From NCBI RefSeq assembly GCF_004798865.1, contig NW_025335269.1, positions 14,869,459-14,933,458 of the forward strand: DNA of 64,000 nucleotides. Reading direction: 5' to 3'. How positions within the stretch are numbered: position 1 is the first letter of the stretch; each line of letters begins with the position of its first letter. The translations under genes were made by a program, and so were the position numbers. Of this stretch, positions 48,845 through 59,401 are shown piece by piece. The notes beneath the pieces are model-generated. The model was not told where the DNA came from. It was given only the letters and a program-made list of their open reading frames with translations, and searched no databases. Origin of the DNA: Varanus komodoensis. Taxonomy: Eukaryota; Chordata; Lepidosauria; Squamata; Varanidae.

Positions 48845-49035
48845 GTCACAGGAAATTGCCTTCATATCTTTCAGGCCATTTGTCCATCTACTTGGTACTG
48901 TACTGACTAGCAACAACTTTCCAGGCTCTCAGAGAGGATTATTTCCCAGCTTTACTTGGAGATGCCAAGGACTGAAACTGGGACTTTCTGCAGGTAAAGC
49001 AGGTCCTCTACCAATGAGTCATGGCTATTTGGAGT
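48845..49035 (-). repeat. tRNA-derived SINE
   Basis: Reverse orientation of the 35.3-kb family: GGAAATTGCCTTCATATC, CATTTGTCCATCTACTTGGT, GGAGATGCCAAGGACTGAAA, CAGGTCCTCTACCAATGAGT. Confidence 0.8.
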
Positions 49036-50576
49036 CAAGTTGGGTATCTACTGTGGGCTAAAAGTGCAGCAGAGCACACCATTGCTCATCCTACTTTTAA
49101 AAGTTTCTGATGAATGTCTTAACTGTGACCTTGATTGGTGAAGGAAGATCTCAAGATACAGCCAAAAGGCAATTCAAACCAGAAAAGCAAAAATAGCCCA
49201 TCACAGGCAAACAGATCATGAAAATGGGCCCTCTTTGTGAGCAAATACTGTCACTACTGGTGTTAAACTGAGGCTATAACTAATCTGATAATATCAAAAG
49301 CATTCTCTTGCATTCCTATCCTGAAATTGTACAATGACAGTATAGACAAGACATCCATTAATCACTATTTGATAGCCTAATGTGTAATTCAGATATTATG
49401 TAGAATGTGGTAAGTATTTATCCCCATTTAATGACAATTAGCTTTGTTACTACCACTAATTAGGGATTTCCATGATCGTTAGTTTAACTTGGCTTGTTGT
49501 GTTGTACAGAAGCATCATCTCACCTCTTTGCTAGCTTTTTCTCTTATCCCTACTGTTCAGAGAAAGTGTAAGCGAGAGAAAAACAAACCAGAATTAGTAC
49601 AATCTAAAACTTCAATCTAACAGCAAATATAGGATTAGGGCATAGTACATTCTACATTGCATAAATGTTTAATCATGCTTAAAGTGTGGTGAAGGAAGAG
49701 CATGTTTCCATTTACTTAGAAAAGTGAAATATTCCATCACATGAGTACACATCATAGTCTATTCATTTGAACCTTGACAGAAAATGAATAGAAACCCCAT
49801 TTTGGAAAATAAATAAGAGGTGAGACATGAAATTGCATTACTATAATAAAAAAACCTTATTTTGATGGTTTTCCCAAGCATTATTCAAAAAATCAGAAGA
49901 TTCACAGAGGCAAATAAAGTAATGTCAGTTGCATTGCAATGGTGATAGAATGTGCTACAGGCCCTTTGAGAGTAACCTCTCCACCCTTACAGATATCAGC
50001 ATCAAGCCTGTTTCTGAATTTATTTGTAATATTGATACACTGCTTATAACATTATAACATTTATACAATGCTAATAACATCTCTAGGCAGTTCAAATATG
50101 ACGATTACATTTCCAAAATATTTCCAATTATTCCAGCAGCACCACATACAGAACTTGAATCACCATTCACTACTTTCCTTTCATATTCACTTGTCACTCA
50201 GCAAAGTGTATAAAATCCCTCAATCAGGGCTAGTGGCACGGCCCACATACTTTTGTTACTGGCTTGGGAAAGTAAAGACAAGGTTTGTCAAGCATTTGAC
50301 AGTCACCATTCATGGCTGGCAAATTGCATTTGACTTGGCAGGCAACAGATTGTGAAGGCCTTGTCTAGTCAAATGTAATCCGGAACAGAATCAAAATGTG
50401 AGCACAGGAAAAACAAAATGAAAAGAGGAAAGAGAACACAGACCCTGTTTTGGACTCTGGCTGTGAATTTCAAGGTCTCAAGCAGAGATTTTTCCTCTAC
50501 CCATCACCTGCTCCCAGATTTTTTGAACTGAAAAGGCTAGAATTGAATGTGGGCCCTTCTTGAATTTGTTATTGTG
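49036..50576. other. Intergenic DNA, repeat-poor
   Basis: No repeat recognised. Around 49340-49500 several TAAT/ATTA cores cluster, including CTAATTAGG. Confidence 0.45.
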
Positions 50577-50738
50577 CAAGGGTGGCCAGACTTGCTCAGT
50601 GGAGGAGCCACATATGGTAAATGTCGAACAAGCAGGCGCTCCATGGTGGTGGCTGTGGGTGGTGAGCACCAAGTGCGTGCCCACACGCAGCGAGTGCAAA
50701 ATAAACCCAACGAGCCTCAGTTTGGCCACCAAGTGCTT
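50577..50738. mobile_element. Short hAT MITE, relative of the 44.2-kb element
   Basis: Left CAAGGGTGGCCAGACTTGCT and right GCCTCAGTTTGGCCACCAAG match the hAT termini. GAGGAGCCACATATGGTAAA and GTCGAACA match its subterminal part. No clean 8-bp duplication remains. Confidence 0.7.
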
Positions 50739-51855
50739 GCGTGAGAGAGTCATGCTGCAACCCTATGGATTCCTGGGGCATGCTGGGAGTTGTAGTATTT
50801 TTTGGTCTAAACATGCACAGAGGACTGTGCCCTCTATGGGTATTTATGCTTTCTGTTTCTGTATGCTGTAAAGTGGGAAACTTGCATTTGTAATTGATTT
50901 CTCTGCCACAGAAGAAATAGTAACCTTTTGCTTCCAGGAAAGCGTAGAAGATTGTTACTTATATATTTTAGTGGGAATAATGTTTTGGCATTATCCTTTG
51001 CATTGTTGACTGTGTGTGCAGATACAATGTGTGAATCCAGTATTAGAGGCAGAGTAGACAACTAGCCCATAAGGCCTTTGATCTGGCCATGTCAACTCCT
51101 TGTGGGTCTTTCTGTTCAATGGGATCCAAGCAGGACTGTTTTTGTAACTTAAGTCCAGTTTAGCCAGCTCTTCCTGTGTGGAGGTGGTGACATTTCAGTA
51201 AAGGCAAAAATACGAGGGTGATTTGCAAAGCAGTTCAACAGGATTCAGTGTAAACTTGGACTCTAAGTCACATGGAGGGGTTGTTAAGTCTGAGCCTTCT
51301 GAGAGTGGATTTGCTTAACTATTTCAGTAAATATCTTGATGTTGAGTCCTGTGTGTATTCCAGTGCTTTTATGGTATCTCAGCTTATGGAGAGAGTCCAT
51401 GGAAATTTCCACTGTGCTTTTGATTTCAAAGAGGCAAGTTATTCTATGCAAGCCCTTCCGTGCATACATTGGAGTTCCTCTGCCAAAAATGTATTATTGG
51501 ATCAGACTGAGGTAGTGATTTGTGTGTTATTTGTACTCATCTCCTGTCTGCAATACAAATTATATCAGTATGTATTTTTGAATAAAACAGTCCCATGCTA
51601 TTCAGGGAAGCAACTGCATATATTCAACTTCACAAAAATATGTGGAAAATAATAGAAGCCTTGAAAAAGGCCAAAGCCTTTCGATACCTTTTGCAGAAGA
51701 AAAATGGAATCTATTTTATAACCAGACTACTGAAATTCAGAATGTTAAATCATGCTACCTAACATTTCACAACTGCTCAAATATAATACACACTCCAGCA
51801 CCACACCAAGACATTGACAGGAACATGGAGACAAAACAATAGACTTATATCTATA
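50739..51855. other. Intergenic DNA, no feature recognised
   Basis: A CATGCTGGGAGTTGTAGTA motif at about 50778 is a stub of the palindromic MITE-like family. Otherwise nothing. Confidence 0.5.
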
Positions 51856-52587
51856 CAGTGGTACCTCGGCTCACGAACGCTTTGGTTCGCAAACAAATCA
51901 AGCCACGAACAAAAATTTCTGAAAATTTTTGACTTGAGTCACGAACACTGCTTTGGGTGGCGAGCAAGATTGCAGCCATCTCCCCCCGCCCCCCAGAGTG
52001 GGGAGATGGCCACGATCCCACTTGCTTTCGTGCAGGGAAGGCATGCATGATCAGAGGCAGCTACTGCAGGAAAGACAGGAGCGGCGAAGCAGAGCCGCAG
52101 GGGAAATGGCCGAGATTCCGCCTGTCTTTCCTGCAGGAGCGCGCCTCTGATCAGGCACGCCTTCCCTGCATGAACAGAACTGTGATCGCGGCCCATCTCC
52201 CCACCCCCAGCACACTGTTTGTGCCCATCTCTCCCTCCCCCAGTGCGCCCGCGATCACACCCGTCTCTCCCCGCCACCCCCTAGCGCGTTCGGATGACGG
52301 GCGCTTGCAGGGATGACAGGCACATGCCGGGATGACAGGAGCAATCTCGGTCGTGCTGTGGGGGCGGGGAGATGGCCGCGCTTGTATTTGGGGTGGGTGG
52401 GGGGAGATGACCGCAATCTTTGTTACTGTCACTTTTCTTCACAGTTTTCTGATTTTAAAAATGGTTACAGAATGGATTAACCTTATTTACATTGAACCTT
52501 ATGGGGAAATTTAATTTGGTTCACAACCAATTTGGGTCACGACCAGAGCCCTGGAACAGATTAAGTTCGTGAACCAAGGTACCACTG
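51856..52587. mobile_element. Tc1/mariner-type MITE with long GC-rich interior
   Basis: Left CAGTGGTACCTCGGCTCACG, right GTTCGTGAACCAAGGTACCA then CTG. TA duplications lie at 51854-51855 and 52588-52589. It is 732 bp against 477 bp for the 21.6-kb copy, and the difference is in the middle (about 51955-52430). There, blocks such as CCATCTCCCC, GGGGAGATGGCC and GGATGACAGG recur in both orientations with many CpGs. Confidence 0.9.
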
Positions 52588-52741
52588 TATAAGATAGATC
52601 CCCTACTGATGAATCACACTTGTTTCTATCTGAAAAGAAGCTGTAATTTGAGACTTTGAAAAGGGGCAAATTTGTACCTTTCCCGGAACTATAATATCTA
52701 GGGAAAGTGGCAGGTTTAGCCTTTGCCTCACTTTGCTGTCC

Positions 52742-52812
52742 TTATGTACCATCAAGGTGTCTCAAACTTATGGTGACCCTAGTAATGAATGTCCTCCCAA
52801 ATAATGCCTGTA
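52742..52812 (-). repeat. RTE-like LINE 3' end, short
   Basis: TTATGTACCATCAAGGTGTC, CAAACTTATGGTGACCCTAG and AATGAATGTCCTCCCAAATA. Same family as 57.9 kb. Confidence 0.6.
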
Positions 52813-54189
52813 AAGAGAAGTGATACTATGGTTGCAAATCTACATATTTATACTGTCCCTCTGGGAACCAAATAAAATATCAGTGGGTCCAAGGGGAGTT
52901 TAATATGATGCAGGTCATAATGTCATCCTTTACCATCCTCCAAAAATTTACTATTTTGCAATGAGACCAAAACATGGTGTATATTTGCAGCACAGAAACC
53001 ATGCTTCCAACACTTCAGGCACAATCCTATGACCTCCTGACATCACTGGAGGGAGGGAGAGAATGGTTTAGAGTTCCAGTTCCATGGTCCTGCAACCTAT
53101 CCTGACCCCTTTGCATACAGTGCAGAAAGAACTGCATTAGCTGCCCTGAGGTAGCAAATTCTCCTGGGGAGGAAAAGGAATGTTCCAGGGAAAGGAGGAA
53201 GCTGGTGCTGAAACCTTATGCCATATCTAAGCGGCTCCCCAGCCTCACCGCTCCTTTCTGTGTCATTTCATCTCGAGATGAAATGCAGGGTACAAGGCAT
53301 ACTAGCAGCAAAGATAGCTGCTGCTACTCCTTCTCCATGCATTGGCTGCAAGCAAACCTTCAGGTTCAGGGGCTTACCTGCCTCAAGGTCGGGGAGTTTT
53401 AGACTGACCCTGAATCCTCTATCTGCCTATAGACCTACATTGCTGAAACCAATCCTGGAGGGAAGAGCTTGCTCTTATATAGCTCGTCTTCCATGTCTCC
53501 CAAATGGTACTCATCAGCACGCTGAGAGTGCCAGCAGGACCTGGGACTGATCCTGTGAATACTAAGGTTGGCTTCTGATTCTGACCATCAGATGAAGCCC
53601 AGAGCAGCCAAGATCCTGACAAGTAAATGATTGAGGTTCTCTTTAAAATTCATAGAGTGTACTCTTTGGGTTATGTTCTCTAATAAGGATAGGCATTTTG
53701 ATGGTAAGAATGTTTGTAGAAGGGGGCGGCAGTATTTGAAATGCTCATCTGGACTACAAAACACATTACTTCAAAATAGGTTGTGCAGATTCTTCAGGGC
53801 AGACAGCACTCCTGCACTGAATAGTGTTTATTCATCCTAACAGTCCCATTGACTTTACTTTGTGTATTCACATGGGTACTAAATAAGCATGATAAAATTT
53901 GGCCCAAAGGAAGGAATTTGGCCCAACATCTTAAAGAATCAACTGTGCTTGTCTTTGATCTTGTACAATATTGGACAAGTAAATTATCATACTTGATGTA
54001 ATTGCAGTTTACATAAGCATAATTGTTTGTATCTTAACTGTGCATACCGTGTGCTGTCATAAGTGTGAGAACACAAGCCAGCAATTTTAGCAAGGCTGAA
54101 CCAGCTGATCATACATACCATGCTGGTTTAATACATCACTTATTACTGTTGCATTTGGAAGAGTGCAAAGTGCTTTACCATTTTTGAAT
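52813..54189. other. Intergenic DNA with a 22-bp perfect palindrome
   Basis: Positions 53264-53285 are self-complementary without a spacer, centred on CTCGAG. Nothing else assigned. Confidence 0.6.
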
Positions 54190-54310
54190 TGGATCCAGGG
54201 TTAGTCATACTCAGAGTAAACTGATTGGAACGAATGGGAACTAAGACTATCATAAACCTTATTGATTTTAATGGGACTGCTTTAAGTATGTCTGAATCTG
54301 GATCCAATCT
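54190..54310. repeat. Short interspersed repeat (TGCAATCCTAT-type), diverged
   Basis: GGATCCAGGGTTAGTCATAC and TCTGAATCTGGATCCAATCT are inverted ends. CAGAGTAAACTGATTGGAAC and GATTTTAATGGGACTGCTTT lie inside. Confidence 0.5.
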
Positions 54311-56639
54311 CTGATCTTGTTTTAGTGTAACAGTGCAACCTTAAGTACCTTAGTTGGCTACCTGAGAGGGGATTAGGAAGGGGAGGAAGTGCCCCTCCAC
54401 CTGCAGACAGGAGTTCCATTTGTGAGAGAGCATGTCCTCTGCAATGACCCCCATTATTGCTGTGGAAAGCTCCACAGATGTCATGGGAGAATTCAGAAAA
54501 ACAGAGATCTGCCAGACTGCTGTGTGACAAGATCACCCACCCCTGCATACCCTACTGTGGCTACCACAAGCTTTGGATGTGGCAGATCACCAACTTCCCC
54601 CCACTATACTTAGGATTACTCTGCACATTGTGAAATCACCCCGCATTGCATCAGACTTGTGCTGTGATTCATGACTGCCCAAAGCCCTGTCTTCTAAAAA
54701 TTAGAAGAAAAAACAAACAAGCGAACGAGTCCACTGGACCAGGCAGAGTAGAAATCAAACACATTTAATGTCCTTGGAAGCCTCTGGAATTTTTTAGATT
54801 ATATTGTGTGACTCACAGAAGATGACGGGATACCTTTCCAAATAATGTAAATCTAAGGAATTAGAAACAGGTCAAAGAACAGACCACTTTCATAAAGACT
54901 GAACAGTGTAGCAAATCAATGTTTAATTAGAACATGCCTAAATAGGAATACTTTCCAGTGCTTCGAGAAATTCAGCCTGGTGTCCTTTAAAACAAGGCCT
55001 AATTGTAAGTCTGTCTTTTTGCATCTCTTTCATTTTCCAAACTAAAATCCCAGAATGATGGCTGGCTGCTCAGGAAGCATGTTTCCTGCTAAAAAACAAA
55101 ACAAAAACAAAAACCCTTGCTGCCTAAGTTTGGGGGACATCACAAGCCATGGCTGGGGCTTGAATAGGCAACTTGTGGGGACATTATCTTTTGTTTACAA
55201 AATATTGAAAGTCCTGGGAATCATGAACTGGAATTAAAAAGGGAAGACTGCCATTTAAAAAGGAGGTAACTTCATTTCTCAAATGCTTAGCAAATCTGAC
55301 TCAGTGTTCTGTGTGTGTGTTGGGGTAGATGGACTAAATGAATGGCTACAAAACCCTGGATGGAATTTGCTTCATGGAAGTCAGCTGGGATGCTTCCACT
55401 TCAGACTATACAACTGTCTAGCCCCATTCACACAATTTTCCAGGGGTCCCTACATTTTCATCTTCCATTGGCAAGCTTTGTGGGTTTTCTCGCTTTTTCT
55501 TCATCTTTTTTCATACCATAGAATATAGGAGGGAAAGGTAGAACTGCTGCATGATATCTCTGACTGAGTGCATCCTTGACCACTTCATTCTGATCCAATA
55601 AATCAGTTGTAAATCTCAGGAAACATGCAAAGGAATGAAGTGCATAATTCTATGCATGCATGTTTACACAGAAGAAAAGGCTTTTTTTCTGCCTAAACAT
55701 TAAAAGGCTTGCACCTTAAATGAGATGAGAGCAAACCACTAGTATTGGGAAGCCAATACAATGGAAAAAAATATCATACAAATGGTGATGGTCTTGTAAG
55801 ACCTTCACTTAGAAAAAAACTTGAAGTTAAAATCTCTTGCTACTATAGACCAGCTAACAACTGAGCTCTGAAAGTGGCAAAAGCCCTATATGAAATTTTC
55901 ATAGCATTTCAAATTCTTCACTGAATGCAGTTCTGAGTCAAATTAAGTATCCATAAACAACAGTGTCCTTTTACTCTGAAGATTTGGAAGTCGAATTGAA
56001 CGAGCTCACATCATTAAAAATGTTCAAATAGGAAAAACACCAATATTGCCAGGTACATATGGAAAAATACTTTGAACAGTGTTGTTGGTAACTAGGTTGT
56101 CATGTTTAGATTGTTTCAGTCTCTTGCAATTTCAAATTGCAAATCTGAACGGTTTTCCAAATTGTTACTGATCCAATCCCCCCCACAACACACACTACTT
56201 CAGATCAACACAGAGTAGAATAGATTGGGAGGTATTGATGTTAATGTCCATCAAAAGTGTTTGACAAAGACCATACAACTTGATAGTAGAGTCTTTTGTT
56301 TCAGGGAATGCATGGAATAAGACGTCCTAAGGAATGTACTCTAGTAACACCAACATTGCACATATGTATCAGCTTTCCCTAACACTTGTTCTCCATTTTT
56401 TATTCTTCCACATCATTGATAGCATTTCTATCCTACTCTACAACTAAGAACAGCTCCAAAAGTAGCATATGAGTCTGCATACTAAAGACAGTATTACAGT
56501 CACAGGTGTGAGTTCTAACAACATGTTTTCTCCAACAGGAAGGAGGGAGAGAAGATCCCTGTAGCTGCTACTTTGCAGGCAGATAGATGGTGCTAGATTA
56601 GTTCCCCTACCATTAAATTCTTCCTGGAAAGTAGAAGAA
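54311..56639. other. Intergenic DNA, no feature recognised
   Basis: Nothing assigned over 2.3 kb. Confidence 0.5.
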
Positions 56640-57179
56640 GTAGCCTCCCGGGGCCCTTGGTCCCCTGACCAATGGTGGTGGCCAGAGTATGCAGCTGCGA
56701 CCGCCCCTTGAGATCTGCGGGAGAGGCCCTTCTCCGGGAACCCTCCATGAAAGAAATTAGGAGAGTAAGTACTCGGAGGAGGGCTTTCTCTGTGGTGGCG
56801 CCCAACCTATGGAATTCACTCCCCAAAGAGGTCCGCCTGGCACCGTCGTTACTGGTTTTTCGGCGCCAGGTAAAGACCTTTTTATTTAAACATCATTTTA
56901 ATTGTTAAAATATATGATCTGGCCAGGGCAACTTCTTCTTCCTTCTCTTTTCTCCTCCTATATTATTTATTTACTTATTTTATACTGATAATTTTAATTT
57001 TATATTATTATGTTTGTAACTCAATGTATTTTTTGTATTTTTGTATTTAATGGTAATTTATTATGTGCTATTGTATTTCGATGTATTTTATTGTGTTGTA
57101 AGCCGCCCCGAGGCTTCGGCAAGGAGCGGCATAGAAATGTAATAATAATAATAATAATAACAACAACAACAACAACAAC
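56640..57179 (+). repeat. L2-type LINE 3' end with (AAT)n(AAC)n tail
   Basis: Encodes RSAGEALLREPSMKEIRRVS, RRRAFSVVAPNLWNSLPKEV and RLAPSLLVFRRQVKTFLF without a break, the C-terminus of the L2 ORF. The 3' UTR has GTTGTAAGCCGCCCCGAGGC, and an ATA/ACA microsatellite follows (57141-57179). It is the least decayed L2 piece here. Confidence 0.9.
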
Positions 57180-57904
57180 TTTCAGTTGCTGCTCATGTGT
57201 GCATGTGGAAAAATGCCTTCTGTTTGATGTCAGATGGAGAGGGAGGTGGGCCTGTAGCCTCTAAAAGTTAGTGGGGCTGCTTCCCCAGATTGTCTCTGCA
57301 CCTTAAATGTTCTTACAAACTAAGGATTAAAAACAGCTCACCACTAGCTTCCAAAAGCTTGCAAACCAGACGAACTGTCCCCTATTTTTTGGCATCTGTC
57401 CTGCAAGAACTTTTAGGCTGGTTATGGGCAGACACTGCATCCTGCCCATCATACCCTTAATTTGGACTGTGCAGAGAAATAGGATGAACCTCCTTTGTTT
57501 ATCACTGAATTTCTAATTTAAATGCCCACCTTCCACTGCTGCTACTGTCAACGTTTTAAATAAGGAAAATCCTTTTCACAGATCTCCCACTCTCCTCATG
57601 TCCAGTTCACTCACATGGAGCACCATCTTTCCACATTGTGGCATGTGAGGTAATGCTTTGCTATATTTATGAATGCAGAGTAATATACATCAAACAAGCT
57701 GAGATAATGAAGGCTCATATAACGAAGAATGTTTTAACTACTGAGTTATAAGATAGAATTATGCTATAGAAATCTTCAATGAAAAGCTGAGATGTCTAGG
57801 GAGTGGCTCATTAGTGTAAGTCTTCAATCTTATGGAGAAACTGACCATGTTAAATAGAGGTGAGCTGTCAGAGCCCAGTAAAGCAGCTTGCCCCAGTGTG
57901 GTGC
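57180..57904. other. Intergenic DNA, no feature recognised
   Basis: Nothing identified. Confidence 0.5.
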
Positions 57905-58084
57905 TCTCCAATATATTGTTATGTGCCATCAAATTTTCTCCAACTCATGTCAACTGTATGAATGAAAGCTCTCCAAAATGTCCTACCTATTGCAGCCAAC
58001 TCAGCTCTTGTGAATTCAAGGCTGTGGCTTCCTTTATGGAGTCCTTTCATCTCACATTTGATCTTCTCCTTCTGCCTTCAACTT
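57905..58084 (-). repeat. RTE-like LINE 3' end
   Basis: TTATGTGCCATCAAATTTTC, TCCAACTCATGTCAACTGTA, AAAATGTCCTACCTATTGCA and GGCTGTGGCTTCCTTTATGG in order. The layout resembles a BovB 3' end but the sequence is a different family. Confidence 0.65.
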
Positions 58085-58128
58085 TCCAATATGTAGGACT
58101 GCAATTCCCAGCATTCCCACCTAGTATG
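58085..58128. repeat. Palindromic MITE-like half copy, cut by the gap
   Basis: ATGTAGGACTGCAATTCCCA and GCATTCCCACC, then unknown bases. Confidence 0.5.
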
Positions 58129-58228
58129 NNNNNNNNNNNNNNNNNNNNNNNNNNNNNNNNNNNNNNNNNNNNNNNNNNNNNNNNNNNNNNNNNNNNNNNN
58201 NNNNNNNNNNNNNNNNNNNNNNNNNNNN
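58129..58228. other. Assembly gap (100 N)
   Basis: Exactly 100 N, the usual placeholder for a gap of unknown size. The two sides need not be truly adjacent. Confidence 0.99.
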
Positions 58229-59401
58229 AACCCAGCATCCTTGGTGAAGTGCAGTATGTTTGGTTTCCATAAAACCATGTGGAGAAGCAACAGCTTGTTG
58301 TAAGGTTTCCATGCTTAACCATGGCTCCTTTTGCAGTTTGAACCCAAACTGTTTCCCTGTGCTTTCCATGTTTCTGCCAGACTTTGCAGCATATGTTCCA
58401 ACATGTATTCCCCACTATCCTGTTCTGCCTAACAACTGTTGCATCACAGCAGAAAAACAGAAAAAGGCATGGATGAGGTCATGCCCAGGGCAATTGTGGG
58501 GCAATTAGGGAGGGGCAGGTGAGGCAGGCAGGAGCAATGCACCCTGGGATTGATTTTCAGCCACAAGGGCTGATGGAGTACATGCTGCCATTTGGAGGGA
58601 AGATGGAGAAGCATGGAATCCATCCGTGCATAGAAACCACACTCCTGTCTGAACCTAGGACTTAAGGTGAGATACTATGCCAAATAGCTACCATGCAACA
58701 GCATTATATGGGAATGCAGCCATTGTATTGCAGTAGAAGGCTCTTATAAAAATAGTAAAACACTGGGGTGGTAGAGTACGAGTATGGGAAAATGTGGCGA
58801 TGAGGACTGTCTTGATAACTTTAAAATTTACCACTGCTTGACTAAGGGCACAGTCCTATGCACACTCAGGCAATGAAAGGTTCAGACAGAAAAGAGCCAG
58901 TGCAGCTGGATGGGGAAGGCTGGGGATCGTTGGACTTTCTCTATTTAAACATGGATAGGGTTGCATCGTGACAGACATGGAGAGAATATTCCAGGAAATG
59001 GAATGGAGAAAGCAGAACTCATGGGAATACAAGTGTGGAAACCTTACAAGCCTGAGGAGGGCTGCAGCATGTGAACTCTGAGACTGGCATTCAGCAATGT
59101 CTGTAGATTTTCTTCCTGAAGTTGTACTCCACATAGTCATAAGAATTTTCTTTCCTGCAACAATAATTCCTTCCAAACCTGTGTGGAACAAGTTTTATAT
59201 ATTTTAAAACCAGGATTCTCATTAAATCTAAGAAATCTTAAGTAATTGTGCAATTAATTACAGTCATGGGGTACAATAATAGTTCTGAAGGAATTTTTTC
59301 TGCTTGTTTTTAGATTATATGCACACACATCACAGGAAAAACAACAAAAACTCCTGTAGCAGCAGGAGTTTACTGGGTGAAAAAGCAGGGGGAAATGCTG
59401 C
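58229..59401. other. Intergenic DNA, little recognised
   Basis: GGTTTCCATGCTTAACCATG near 58305 may belong to the unclassified repeat at 32.4 kb. GGGCACAGTCCTATGCACAC at 58847 is a stub of the TGCAATCCTAT-type repeat. Confidence 0.4.
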
